Both the position numbers and the translations under genes were made by a program. 64,000 nucleotides of DNA from NCBI GenBank assembly GCA_021442155.1, contig CM038215.1, forward strand, positions 275,950,413 to 276,014,412, in the 5' to 3' direction. Within the stretch, counting starts at the first letter, position 1. Each line of letters opens with the position of its first letter. The DNA comes from Cymbidium sinense (lineage: Eukaryota > Streptophyta > Magnoliopsida > Asparagales > Orchidaceae). The notes beneath the pieces are model-generated. The model was not told the DNA's origin. It searched no databases and saw nothing but the letters and a program-made list of their open reading frames with translations. Below, in pieces: positions 1 to 11,800 of this stretch.

Positions 1-1369
1 TTATTTTATTTTTATTTTCTGTTTAAGTTTTTTTTTATAGTTTAAGGTTTAGGTGTTATTATTTATTTATTTTTACTTTTTATTTTTAGGTTTCTTTTTT
101 AGGTTTATGTTTTTATTTAGTTTTTCTATTATTTTATCATAGGTTTATTTTATTCTTATTTTAGGTTTAGTTTTTTTTTATATAAGTTTTATATTTTTAG
201 GTTTATTTTATTATATTTTATTTTTTCTTAGTTTAGGTTTTATTTTATTTTATTTTAGTTTAGTTTTTATTTTCTATTTTATTTTATTTTTAGGTTTAGG
301 TTTAGGTTTAGTTTAGGTTTATTTTATTTTATTTTATTTTGTTTAGGTAGGTTGGGGTTTAGGGTTTAGGTGGGTTGGATTTAGGGTTTAGTGTGGGTCA
401 GGGTTTAGGGTTTAGGGTTTAGGTTTTAAGTTCTAGTTTAGTTTAAGGTTTAGGGTAGGGTTTAGGTTTAGGTTTTTAGAAAACAAAGTTGTTTAGGGTT
501 ATATGTTTAGAGTTTAGCATTTAGGGTTTAGGGTTATTGTTTTTTTTATTTTTATTATTATTATTTTAAAATTAAGTAAATTGGTAAGTTTAGGTTTACT
601 TAGTTTATTTTTTATTTATTTTAATTTATTTTATTTTTTCTTTTTACTTAGGTTTATTTTTATTTTTATGTTTATTTAGTTTAGTTTATTTATTTTAGTT
701 TAGGTTTTTTATTTTAGTTTATTTTTTAGGTTTAGGTTTAGGTTTAGGTTTATTTTTTAGTTTAGTTTTCTTTTTATTTATTTTTTTATTTTTAGGTTTA
801 GGTTTTTTTATTAAGTTTAGGATTTAGGTTTTAGTTTTCATTTATTTTTAAGTTTTATTTTTAGGTTTATTTTGTAGGTTTAGGTTTATATTTAATTTTT
901 ATTTTATTTTATTTTTAGATCATTTTATTTTTATTTTAGGATTAATTTTTATTTTATTTAGGTTTTTTATTTTTTTTGTTTAGTTTAGGTTTTTAATTAT
1001 TTTAGTTTAGTTTAGTTTTTATTTTTTATTTTATTTTATGTTTAGGTTTAGGTTTAGGTTTAGGTTTAAGATTAGGTTTTAGTTTATGTTTTTATTTTAT
1101 TTTATTTTGGTTTAGGTTTTTTATTTATTTTATTTTGAGGTTTTATTTTGTTTAGGTTGAGGTTAGAAGGTTTTTAGGATTAGGGTTTAGGGTTTCGGGT
1201 TTATGGTTTAGGGTTTAGCATTTTAGGGTTTAGGGTTTGGGGTTTGGGGTTTAGTGTTTAGGGTTTAGGGTTTAGGGTTTTGAGGGTTTAGGGTTTAGGG
1301 TTTAGGGTTTAAGTTGTAGGTTTAGGGTTTATGTTTTAGTTTAGGGTTTAGGGTTTTTTATTTTTTTTT
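1..1369. repeat. Degenerate telomere-like T/G-rich satellite
   Basis: The + strand consists of TTTAGG, TTTATTTTA and TTTTTAGG words with very little C; I count 8 C against 31 G in the first 300 bases. A satellite landmark (AAATTAAGTAAA-like) lies at about 568-590. TTTAGGG-rich tracts lie at about 355-540 and 1160-1350, the second one running up to the GRP retrocopy. No gene is visible. This is interstitial telomere-like DNA built into a longer repeat unit. Confidence 0.85.
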
Positions 1370-1837
1370 AATTGAGAATAAATTCAGATTCAACATTTCT
1401 TCTTTTCGAATTCATCAACCAAGTAACACACCAAGTTTTCTTAGACACAAGCAATGACATAGATAGAAAATGAGCACGCATCGAGCAAATCAAAAACCCT
1501 AGATAACTAAAACTGCATCTACTATAAAGACAGTTTCATAAGCAGCAGATCAAATCGACCATTTTTCAATTTCACCAGTTCCCATCAAAACCACCCCAGA
1601 CACTCGAGTAGCGGGGTCCACCATCATATCAGCGATCTCTCCCTCCGCCACCACCACGGCTGTATCCTCCGTCGCTCCTTCCACCTCCATAACCACCATT
1701 GCTTTGACCACCACCTCTAGATCCCCCATAACCATTGCAATAATCACCGCCTCCGCCTTCATTTCCATCTCCAGATCTAGACGAAGCTTGGTTGGCAGTG
1801 ATGTTTCTATCGTCAAGGTTCTGCCCTTTCTTAGGGG
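1370..1837 (-). pseudogene. GRP retrocopy 1 (3' UTR plus glycine-rich C-terminus)
   Basis: Fragment of a glycine-rich RNA-binding protein of the plant GRP7 type (an RRM followed by a Gly/Tyr/Arg tail; such proteins bind RNA in nucleus and cytoplasm). Only the last codons of the RRM and the tail remain, at about 1567-1833 on the minus strand. The frame reads a K-G-Q-N-L-D-D-R-N-I-T segment, then S-R-S-G-D-G-N-E-G-G-G-G and Y-G-G-repeats, ending near D-G-N-W. CGA has become TGA in the R-D-R-G-Y-D-G-G segment and AGA has become TGA after the final W, so it is not functional. The 3' UTR homology runs down to 1370, ending in a short T-run (an A-tail on the minus strand). The upstream RRM is missing and CCTAA repeats replace it. 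The minus-strand valine/methionine-rich ORF at 1550-1861 is an out-of-frame shadow. Confidence 0.85.
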
Positions 1838-3009
1838 TTTTTTTTTTAAAAAAAAATTCAAAAGTGGGAGAATTTTATTGCCAAAAAGAAATATGGATAA
1901 AAGGTCCTTAAAGAGTATAAATCTCTAAATTACTGCTCAGAGAGCTATAATTAGCCTAAAGAGGTAAATCCCCTACCTATTATAAGAGAACGAAAGAAAA
2001 AGAATGAAAAGACAAAAACTAAGAAAGAAATAGCTCAAAATTCCAAGAAGGGTGGCCAAAGCCACCTATATCCCAAAATCTTTTGTGAGATGCACAAACC
2101 ACCTACAGCCCCAAAACCTGCCACAATCCTACAAAGAACTTAAGATAGAGAAAAGAATCTAGAAATAAGGACAAGCTAAGTACACAAAAGGAACAAAATG
2201 ATAAAATTCTTAGATAAGGCCCAGGCTCAGTCACATTCATCTCAAGGGGAAACATGATATGTGAGAATCCAAACTTTAGAAGAAGGGTTACAATCACATA
2301 TGGTTCTACCAGCCAAAAGAATAATAGGGAAAATATCCCAGTCATCATAGCCAACTTACCTCAATTAAAAAAAATAGCCAAGAGTTAGCCAAGTTCTAGT
2401 AACTATCATCAAAATTAAATAGGAAACTAACCAGCCAAACCAAAGGAAAGCAACCAACCAAATAGGACAATAACCAAGAAATAGCCACCATCAAAGTCAC
2501 CCAAAACAAACAAAGAACAAAGGTAAAGAACCAAAAAATTTGTAGATCCACCAACAAAAAACATAGTTGCAGCCAGCCATCAAGGCCACCCAGCCATCGA
2601 TAGTAGTAGGAATCAGTAGAAATAGCAACAGAGCCAAGAACAGCCAAAACCACATACAGGTTCATCCTCAGAGTCGAAAGAAATGACAATGGGCCATCCA
2701 AAATTAATAGGCAAACACCATAAAAAACTTTAAAAAACTACCGTAAAAGGGGAACAAAACTAGATGGCGTGCCTCAAGATAAAGTAAGTCAGCCTAGGAA
2801 GGAATAAAGCCAATGGCCAGGCTCAACCAACAATCACGATGCCAGATAGCCAAAATCGAAAGCAAGATCTGAAGCCTGCCAATCACCAGGCCATCCTAAA
2901 ACCAACATAGTAGGAAACCAATAAAAGGGGAGAGCCACCAAAACCAGAGGGCAACGAAAGCTCAGTAGTACCAACTAGAAATAATCCTGACCTCCATGAG
3001 AAGTTGATA
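1838..3009 (-). mobile_element. 5'-truncated LINE 3' tail, type 1 (left copy)
   Basis: Sequence of ordinary composition flanked by a short duplication of the junction it interrupts. CCCTTTCTTAGGGG lies at 1824-1837 and CCATTCTTACGG at 3010-3021; the better-preserved sister at 56.9 kb has exact CCATTCTTAGG copies. On the minus strand the 3' end carries an AATAAAATT signal and an A-rich end at about 1838-1860. A stretch at about 2220-2350 (CATCTCAAGGGGAAAC and AGAAGAAGGGTTACAATCAC) is also found in the 3' region of the two long LINEs, which identifies the family. No reverse transcriptase or RNase H remains. The minus-strand ORFs at 2103-2354 and 2396-2701 are Trp/Leu/Phe-rich and look like chance frames in a LINE 3' UTR. 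Confidence 0.75.
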
Positions 3010-3845
3010 CCATTCTTACGGTTCAGGTTTAGGTTTATTAGGTTTTAGGGTTAGGTTTATTTTTTAATTTACTTAGTTACATTAGGTTTAGGTTTAGGGT
3101 TCGGGATTTAGGGTTTAGCGCTAAAGGTTAGGGTTTAGCATTTAGGGTTTAGGGTTTAAGGTTTAGGGTTTAGGGTTTGAGGTTTAGGGTTGTAGGTTTA
3201 TGCTCTTGGGTTTAGGGTTCAAGGTTTAGGATTTAGGGTTTATGTTTTTTTTAAAAAAATTAAGTAAACTGATAAGTTTAGGTTTATTTAATTTATTTTT
3301 TATTTTTTTCAGTTTATTTTATATTATACTTTTATTTAGGTTTATTTTTTATTTATATTTAGTTTAGTTTATTTATTTTAGTTTTATTTATTTTAGTTTA
3401 GCTTTTTTATTTTAGTTTATTTTTTAGGTTTATATTTAGGATTTGCTTTATTTTTTTAGTTGAGTTTTATTTTTCCTTTATTTTTTAGGTTTAGATTTTA
3501 TGTTTTATATTTAGGTTTAGGTTCAAGTTTTTATTTTATTTTACTTTTTTTAATTTTATTTAGGTTTAGGTTTATTTATTTATTTTATTTTTAGGTCTTA
3601 TTTAGTTTATGTTTAGGTTTTTAGGTTTTTAGGGTTAAGGGTTTAGGGTTTAAGGTTTAGGGTTTGGGATTTAGGGTTTAGGGTTTAGGGCTTAGGGTTG
3701 TAAGTTTTAGGGTTTAGGGATTAAAGTTTAGCCTTTAGGCTTTAGAGTTTAGGGTTTAGGGTTTAGGGTTTATGGGATTAGGATTTATAGTTTATGGTTT
3801 AGCGTTCAGGTTTTAGTTTAGGGTTTAGGGTTTTTGGTTTTTTTT
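3010..3845. repeat. Telomere-like satellite unit
   Basis: Begins with the landmark AATTTACTTAGTTACATTAGG (about 3066), followed by TTTAGGG variants including TTTAGCATTTAGGG (about 3137). The AAATTAAGTAAACTG landmark is at 3255-3275, then a T-rich stretch, then a TTTAGGG tract up to the next GRP copy. It holds no gene. Confidence 0.8.
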
Positions 3846-4332
3846 AACATAGAACAAATTTAGATTCAACATTTCTTCTTTTTGATTTCATCAACCAAGT
3901 AACACACCAAGTTTTTTAAGACACAAGCGATCACATAGATGAAAAATGAGCATGCATAGAGCAAATTAAAAACCCTAGATAAATAGAACCATCTCTACTA
4001 TAAAGACACAGTTCCATAAGCAATAGATCTGTTCGGCCGATCTTTAGTTTCTTCAGTTCCCATCAGAACCACCATGGCCTCTCGAGTAGTGGGATACACC
4101 ATCATATCCTCGATCTCTCCCTCCGTCACCACCGCGGATGTAACCTCTGTCCCTCCTCCCACTTCCATAACCACCCTTACTCCAACCACCACCTCCATGT
4201 CCACCAACACCTTTAGATTCCCCACCACCACTACGATAATCACCTCCTCCACCTTTGCCTCCATCGCCATACCTAGACAAAGCCTGGCTGATGGTGATGT
4301 TCGTACTATGAGGGTTCTTCCCCTTCTTAAGG
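3846..4332 (-). pseudogene. GRP retrocopy 2 (longest surviving open frame)
   Basis: Same 5'-truncated GRP fragment as at 1.4 kb, and the only copy in which the glycine-rich frame stays open from the breakpoint (about 4330) to a stop at 4053-4055. The segment N-I-T-I-S-Q-A-L-S-R-Y precedes a tail of G-G-Y-G-S-G-R-R-D-R-G-Y and ends G-G-S-D-G-N-stop. TGG of the usual N-W-R-N end has become TGA. The first in-frame ATG is at 4280, giving 75 codons. No RRM and no promoter are visible, so it is most likely a pseudogene with a frame that happens to be open. The 3' UTR homology (3846-4050) ends in a T-run at 3838-3845. A second minus ORF at 3998-4270 and the plus ORF at 4074-4346 are shadows. Confidence 0.8.
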
Positions 4333-4730
4333 TTTTGGTTTTTTAAGTTTATGAGTTTAGGTTTATTTTTTTAATTTATTTAGTTACTTTAGGTTTAGGT
4401 TTAGGGATTGGGGTTTTGGGTTTAAGGTTTCGGGTTAGGACTAAGGGTTTAGGGTTTAGGTTTTAGGGTTTTGGGTTTAGGATTTTAGGTTTTATGCTTT
4501 CAGGTTTTAGGATTTAGGGTTAGGGTTTATGGTTTATGGTTTAGTGTTTAGTGTTTAGGCTTTAGAGTTTAGGGTTAGTTTAGGGTTTAAGGTTTAGGGT
4601 TTTATAGTTTAGAGTTTAAGGTTTAGGGTTTAGGGTTTAAGGTTTAGGGTTTTGGTTTAGGTTTTAGGGTTTAGGGTTTTAAGGTTTTAGGGTTTAGGGT
4701 TTAGGGCTTAGGGTTTAGAGTTTTTTTTGG
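4333..4730. repeat. TTTAGGG-rich tract with satellite landmark
   Basis: Starts with TTTTTTTAATTTATTTAGTT near 4368, followed by about 340 bases of near-continuous TTTAGGG variants, including a TTTATGCTTT word near 4493. It ends in T8G6 where the next LINE tail begins. Confidence 0.85.
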
Positions 4731-5848
4731 GGGGAAAGTTAGAATTTTATTAACATAAAAGGAAAAGATACAATTTTCTTAAAAGAGGTAAAGTTCTAAA
4801 ATTTTAGTGCTCTCAGATCTAAAAGAAACCTACCGAGCTAAACCCCCATCTAAGTATATTAGAAAAAAAAAAGAAAATAAAAGAGCAAACATATCGCCTA
4901 AAAAGCATAAGAGAAAAAGACACAGAAGGCTAAAATAAGTCCTGAAATAGTAAAAGGATGAGTCAACAATAGTGCATGATTCCTTTGAGAAAGCAAGATA
5001 AGTAAGATCCACAGCAACAACACTTGGGTTGACTGAGCAATGACCATTCCCTCTATAAAGTTCCAACCTGTAAAAGAAATCTGCAAAATGCTACAAAGGC
5101 AAAATTCATAGTTAAAAAAGAATAAAGATAAAAAGAAGAAAAGGAGAGAGCTGAGAAAGAGAAGGCTCAAGCTCAGTTAGGATCATCTCAAGGGGAAACA
5201 ATACATATGAGCATCCAAACTTCATAAGGAAGGGTTACAATCATATGTATTGCTACCAACTAGAGAGAAGAGGTGAGTAACATCAAAGCCATCATAGCTA
5301 GAATTCTTGATACAAGCAAACATCCAAGGCTAGCAGCCCATAGAGTTCTAGATCCAACACCATTAAATAGAGAGCAATCAGGCAGCAACTAGCTAGCAGA
5401 CAAACCATGAAAAATACCACAACATACTAATCACAATAACCTAGAGAGAGGCTAGAACAAAGTTAGAACACCAACAATGGTGATTAACTAAATACCCATC
5501 CAAGCTCCAAACCAGGGAAAATTAGAACCAACCATCAGCAAGCACCAGACCAATGCCAATTAATAGACAAATAGCAAACCAAACCAAGATAGGAGCCCTC
5601 AAGCCAAAGTCCCAACAACAACCAGTCACCAAGCCAAACTAGGGTTAGGAACCACAAATGACTAAACAACTTACAAATGAAATCATCAACTTAAGGAAAC
5701 ATAAGCTGCAGCTAGTGCTAATCATTAGAAGACAAAACAACCACACAAATGGGGGACAAAAGAAACCACCAACCACTAGAAACCAAAAAGTCCAATCCAA
5801 AAGGATCAACAAAGGTTTAGCCAGCACAGTAAAAGGCTCTTGTAAATT
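4731..5848 (-). mobile_element. 5'-truncated LINE 3' tail, type 2 (left copy)
   Basis: Minus-strand LINE 3' region. Its 3' end (about 4735-4850) has AATTTTATTAACATAAAAGG on the + strand, nearly identical to the 3' end of the long LINE at 27.1 kb. The shared block with CATCTCAAGGGGAAACAA is at about 5185. It joins T/G-rich satellite abruptly at about 5848. It matches 60,332-61,454 along its whole length, in the same position relative to the neighbouring GRP copies. No coding domain remains; the ORFs at 4830-5170 and 5645-5879 show no family signature. Confidence 0.75.
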
Positions 5849-5914
5849 ATCGAGTTTAGGTTTTAGGATGTGGGTTTAGGTTTTAGTTTACGATTTAGGG
5901 TTTAAAGTTTTTTT
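5849..5914. repeat. Short TTTAGGG-like spacer
   Basis: Sixty-odd bases of degenerate TTTAGG/TTTAGGG between the LINE tail and the A-tail of the next GRP copy. The same short spacer is present at 61,455-61,491. Confidence 0.75.
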
Positions 5915-5999
5915 TAATAGAGAAAATTCAGATTCAACATTTCTTCTTTTTGATTTTCTCAACCAAGTAACACAATAAGTTTTCTAAGACACAAGTGGT

Positions 6000-8501
6000 T
6001 GTTGTCTTAATGAGCCTCATGTTCAATACGATCAATTTTGATGATAACAAATGAATGCTTGGATGTTCTAATGTATGTTTTATGTGTTTCAGATATATTA
6101 ATTTCTAATTACATATCCAATAAATCTCATAATATGTTTGAGGAAATTGCAAAAATATAAGAATGAAAGATATATCAAAATGTATAACGTGATAATATTT
6201 TTGGTTTTATGCATTTATAACTATCCTAGAAATTCATATGAGTTCATTAGCATGAATCAATTTGCTCACAAATTAACATATTAATTTTATTTATTTAAAA
6301 TAATGATAATGAGGTTAATTTATAGAAATCTCTATCTAATTAACATTGAATTATATGTTTCATACATAGCATTTGAATTGTCAAAATAATAAATGATAAT
6401 AAATTATGACTATTAAGTGTAATTAGTTTATATACTTGATATAATTAAATTTTTAATTTGATTTTAAGGTTATATGATAACTAACATATGTATGATTATA
6501 TATAAATTATATCACAATATTTAAATGTATTATTACAAAATTAACAAACATATGTGGAAATTTGTATTTTAGGCAAAGTCATTTTATAATCAAGGCAATT
6601 ATATCAAATTTCATCTCCAATGGATTCCTTGGATTTTTTCCTTCAATTTTTTAGGTTACATGACCCATGTTTAATTAAAATTGTATTTATTATTACTTTT
6701 GAAACATTAGCTAATTTTAATACTGCATGCATGCTATATGCTTTGAATATATTAAGAGCCATATCTGACTATTTTTTACTTGCCCATGTGAATAGCTGAA
6801 TTTTGGCTATTTGAATTTAATATTTTTTTAATATAAACTATATTTTTATTGAATATTAATTATTATATGATAAAATGTTGTTAGAATAATATATTTTTTG
6901 AAATAATTCAAAATGACCTTCTTGCTTATAAATAGCCCTCATTCTCTTCATGAAAGCATCCCTCGTTCAAATTCAAAAGCCCTCCACCAAATCTAAGAGA
7001 AAATTTCCTAGATTTTCCTTCTAGGTGTTCTCTAAATATTGCAAGATCAAATCCTTGGTTTGGAAGTTTCAACATCTTCAACTAAGCAAGCTTTTTCAAA
7101 TTAATTGAGTTTATTTTCTGAATCTTAATCCTTGTTTAGTTGTTCATACTATTTTCATAATCTATTTATTCTTTCCAATTTATACTTTTTGGTGGATTAG
7201 TCTTTGGACATCAAAGTCTATGTTTTTCACATCAAAGTTTCTTCAATCATTTTTTTGTGAAAAACTCTTGTGATAGTTTGTAGGATTTATTTCAACTTGT
7301 TGAAATTTTTATCTTCCTATAAATTTCTTTTAGTTTCTTGAAATATTTCTTGATTATTCTTATTTGAAAGATCATTAATTCTTAGATCTATTTTAGAAGT
7401 ATATTTTAAGCATTTCAAATTAATTTATTGTGCTGAAATTATTTTTATATTTGATAGATCTCTCTTTTAAATTAAAAGTTTACTTGTTTACTTAAATCTA
7501 TCATATACTAATTTTATTTAAGTATTTTGTGATTAATTTCATTAATTCAAAGCTTCATTTTGGTTAAAATAAAATAAATTATTGCTGGAATTTTAGAGTA
7601 TATGCTAGATCTATTATAAATCAAGTTTCTTTAACAAAATCAAAATTTATAAAAAATTAAATTATTTTATTTGTCACTTATCATTTTATTTCAATTAATA
7701 TCCTTTATTTTAAAAATTTTATCTTACTGAAATTTAGTAAAGCTTGTTGTTTTCATTGTTTTATAATTAATAAAAAGGAAGTTTAGTAGAAAGTTAATCT
7801 TTCTTACACTATTATATACATACTAGTTATAGTTTCTCTTAAACTTAAATTTATTCCTTGCTGAAATTTAATTTATTGTACAAATAGTCTATTATGAATT
7901 TATTTTGAAATCATTTTATTTAATCTACAAATTATAATAACATAAACATCTTAGTAAGATCACTTTAAGATATTTATTTATTATTTTTTTATCAAAATTA
8001 AGTTAGCATTCTGTCTAGCCAAATTAGTTAGTTGTAAAGTGATCATTTATAAGTTTTGAGATAACTTTATGAATTGGAAAGCTTGGTATATTTGTGAGAG
8101 ATATATTTTATCAAAATTCTTTATTTTGTATTTTTCTTTTCATACTATAAAATTTATATTAGGGTTGTACTCGTCCCTTTGTAAGTGAGTACATATTATT
8201 TTAGGGGTTGTACTCGCCCTGTTATAGGAGAGTACTATTTATAAGCTATTTTACATTTAGTAGTTTTCTAGCCAAGGCTAGGCGTAGGTCGATTTTGGGG
8301 TTTGAACCATGTAAAAGGTGCCTATTGTCTCTTTTTACTTTACTATACTTTTATTTTTCCTGCATTAAGAATTGTATCTTCTCATTATAAAATTAAAAAT
8401 TTATTTTCTACTAAAACATAAAATTTATGATTTAACTTTTAAAATTTGTAATATCACCCAATTCACGGTCCCCCTCCTCTTGGGTCCTATAATGACTCAC
8501 A
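6000..8501 (+). mobile_element. Solo LTR, Sirevirus-like (Ty1/copia)
   Basis: A 2502-base insertion that begins TGTTGTC and ends ACTCACA, flanked by 5-base near-identical target copies (GTGGT 5995-5999, ATGGT 8502-8506). It interrupts the GRP 3' UTR cleanly. Features recall Sirevirus/Maximus LTRs as I know them: TTTTGATGATAACAAATG close to the start (about 6034), paired TTGTACTCG words near 8165 and 8205, a conserved patch around 8277-8330 with GGCGTAGGTCG and TTGAACCATGTAAAA, and TTCACGGTCCCCCTCCTCTT just before the end. No primer-binding site, gag or pol follows, so this is a single LTR left by recombination. The sister locus at 61.5 kb has no insert. Clade assignment is from memory of family signatures. 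Confidence 0.75.
6927..6935 (+). promoter_or_regulatory. TATA box of the solo LTR
   Basis: TATAAATAG lies about 930 bases into the LTR, followed within 30-40 bases by a plausible transcription start (CATGAAAGCATCCC). This is the expected U3/R arrangement and supports the + orientation of the LTR. A promoter remnant here could still drive transcription towards the telomere-like arrays, but nothing in the sequence shows that it does. Confidence 0.5.
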
Positions 8502-8894
8502 ATGGTGACATAAATAAAAAATGAGCACGCATAGAGCAAATAAAAAGCCTTAGAAAACTAGAACCATTTCTACTATAAAGAGACAGTTCCATAAGTAGCA
8601 GATCAAATCGATTGTTCTTCAATTTCTCTAGTTCCCATCAAAACCATCGTGGCCTCTCAAGAAGTGGGCTCCACCATCATATCCCCGATCTCTCCCTCCT
8701 CTACCACCTTGACTGTAACCTGTATTGCTTCACTCACCTACATAACCACCAATGCTCTAACCACCGCCTCCATATCCACCAGCACCTGCATATCCCCACC
8801 ACCGAAGTAATAATCCCCCACCATCAATGCAATAATCTAGACTGAGCATGGTTGATAGTGATGTCCTTCCCGTCAAGGTTTTGCCCATTCTTAG

Positions 8895-11800
8895 GGTTTA
8901 GGTTTAGGCTTAGGTTTATTAGGTTTTAGTGGTTTATTTTTTAATTTATTTAGTTACTTTAGGTTTAGGTTTAGGGTTTTGGGTTTAAGGTTTAGGGTTT
9001 AGGGTTAGGCTTTAGGGTTTAGGGTTTAGGGTTTAGGTTTTAGCATTTTAGGGTTTATGCTTTTAGGGTCTAGGGTTTAGGGTTTTTTAGGGTTTAGGGT
9101 TGTAGGTTTACAATCTAGCATTTATGGTTTAGTGTTTGAATTTAAGGTTTAAGGTTTTTTAAAAAAATCAAGTAAACCGGTAGGTTTAAGTTTATTTAGT
9201 ATATTTAGTTTATTTTTTATTCATTTTAATTTACTTTATTTTTTATTTTTTCTAGGTTTATTTTTTATTTAAATTTAGTTTAGTTTTTTATTTTAGTTTA
9301 GACTTTTTATTTTAGTTTATTTTTTAGATTTAGGTTTAGGTTTATTTTTTAGTTGAGTTTTATTTTTATTTTATTTTTTAGGTTTAGGCTTTATTTTTTA
9401 TTTTTAGGTTTAGGTTTAGGATTTTATTTTATTTTTAGGTTTAAGTTTTAGGATTTTATTATAGGTTTATTTTTTGGTTTTATTTTTTAGATTAGATTTA
9501 GTTTATTTTATTTTTTTAAATTTTAGGTTTAAGTTTAGGTTTAGGTTTAAGTTTTATTTATTTTAGTACAGTTTATTTTAGTTTAGGTTTAGTTTTATTT
9601 TATTTTATTTTTATTTTAGGTTTAGGTTTTTTTTTAGTTTAGGGTTAAGGTTTTATTTTTTTATTTATATTTAGGTTTTATTTTTAGGTTTATTTTTTAG
9701 GTTTAGGTTTTTATTTAGTTTTTTTTTTTATTTAAATATTTTATTCTTAGGTTTATTTTAATTTTAAGTTATTTTTAGTTTTAGTTTTTAGTTTTGGTTT
9801 TATTTTATTTTATTTTATTTCTATTTTTTATTTTATAAGTTAAGTTTAGGTTTAGTCCCAGGTTTTAGCTTAGGTTAGGCCTAGGATGATTTTAGGGTGG
9901 GTCAGGGTTATCTGGGATTAGTGTTTAGGATTTAGTGTCAAGATAGAGCCTGGGAGGTTTGAGTAGAGTGTGGTTAGATTTGTGGAGGATAGGAAGGAGG
10001 TTAGGGTAGGGTGTTATCAGCTTCAGTGCAAGGGTGGTAAAGAGGGTTAGTTTAGGTGGGGGGTCAGAGTCAGGGTTGGGTTTAATAGTAGGGAGGTTTA
10101 GGGTTAGGGTTTAGGGTTTAAGATTTAGTGTTTAGGGTTTAGGGTTTAGCATTTAGGGTTTTTTTCTAAATTAAGTAAATAGGTAGGTTTTGGTTTAATT
10201 AGTTCATTTTATATCTTACTTAGGTTTAGTTTTTAATTTTATTTAGTTTAGTTTATTTATTTTATTTTTATATATTTTATTTTAGGTTTTATTTTAGTTT
10301 AGGTTTAGGTTTATTTTATCTTTATTTTAAGTTTAGGTTTTTTTAATGTAGGGTTTATTTTTTATTTTTATTTTTTAGAGGTTTTATTTCTAGGTTTATT
10401 TTTTAGCTCTAGGCTTTTATTTTTTTATTTTTGGTTTATTTGGTTTTTATTTTACATTTAGTTTTTTCTTAATTTTATTTTATTTTTAAGTTTAGTTTAG
10501 GTTTTTATTTATTTTATTTTAGTATATTTTTATTAATAAATTTTTTAATTTTTAGGTTTACATTTAGCTTTTAGTTTAGGTATTGATTTGATTTTATTTT
10601 TTATTTTATTTAGGTTTAGGTTTTTCTATAAATTTTTTTTAGGTTTTATTTAATTTTGATTTAGGTTTTAGATTTTAAGTGGGGTTTTAGGTTTAGGGTT
10701 TAGGTGGGTTAGGGTTTGGTATTTTGGGCAGGTTTAGGATTAGGGGTTAGGGTTTAGTGTTTAGGCTTTAAGCTTTTGTGTTTTTAGGATTTTGGGTTTA
10801 TGGTCTAGGGTTTAGGGTTTAGGGTAAGCTTATGGTTTAGGTTTTTTTTAGTTTAGGGTTTATGTTTTATTTTTTATTTATGTTATAGGTTTTATTTTTA
10901 AGTTTTATTTCTTAGCTTTAGGATTTTATTTAGTTTTTAGTTTATTTTATTTTAGGTTTATTTTATTTTTATTTACGTTTAGTTTTTATTTTATTAAGGT
11001 TTTTTATTCTTTGGTTTATTTTAAGTTTGTTTTATGTTTTATTTATTTTAGTTTAGTTTATTCTAGTTTAGGTTTAGGTTTATTTTATTTTGTTTATTTT
11101 AGGTTTAATTTTTTTTTTAGTTTAAGGTTTAGGTGTTATTTTTTATTTATTTTTAAGTTTTATTTTTAGGTTTAGTTTTTAAGTTTAGGTTTTTATTTAG
11201 GTTTTATTTTATTTTATTTTAGGTCTATTTTATTTTTATTTTACATTTAGGTTTTATTTTATTTAAGTTTATTTTATTTTTTAAGTTAATTTTAGGTTTT
11301 TATTTATTCTATTTTAATTTAGTTTTTATTTTTTATTTAATTTTACTTTTAGGTTTAGGTTTAGGTTTTAATTTAGGGTTTTATTTTATTTTATTTTTTA
11401 TTTAGGTTTTGGTTTTCTTTATTTATTTTATTTTTAGGTTTTATTTAGTTTAGGTTTAGGTTTTTAGGTTTTTAGGGATTAGTTATGGTTTATCATTGGT
11501 GGGGTTTAGGGTGGGGTATGTTGGGGTTTAGGGTTTATGATTTAGGGTTTTAGGGTAGGGTTTGAGGGGGTTTAGGGGCATTTTGGGCTAGGGCTTTGTT
11601 TTAGTTTAGTGGTTGTAGGTTTAGGGTTTAAGGTTTAGGATTTTAGGTTAGTTTTAGGGTTTGGGGTTTTGTCCTTTTTTATTTTTTTAAATTAATTAAA
11701 CTATTAGGTTTATGTTTATTTAGTTAATTTTTTATTTATTTCAATTTAGCTTATTTTAATTTTTATTTAGGTTTATTTTTATTATTATTTAGTTTAGCTT

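Larger units (their letters stand above)
5915..8894 (-). pseudogene. GRP retrocopy 3, split by a solo LTR
   Basis: The GRP block is in two parts: 5915-5999 (distal 3' UTR) and 8502-8894 (rest of the 3' UTR plus coding remnant). The 3' UTR is interrupted between CACAAGTGGT and TGACATA; removing the insert restores the order seen in the other copies. The coding remnant begins at the shared breakpoint with N-G-Q-N-L-D-G-K-D-I-T-I-N-H-A-Q-S-R. It then meets a stop, shifts frame, and ends with TAG in place of the final Trp. Further stops lie in the Gly-rich part. ORFs at 8612-8845 are on the wrong strand. Confidence 0.8.

Noticed and set aside
6000..8501. A host gene or a complete retrotransposon in the AT-rich insert
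   Set aside because: No coding domain, and TG...CA ends with 5-base flanks fit a single LTR. The 60-codon frame at 8208-8390 lies within it and has no signature.
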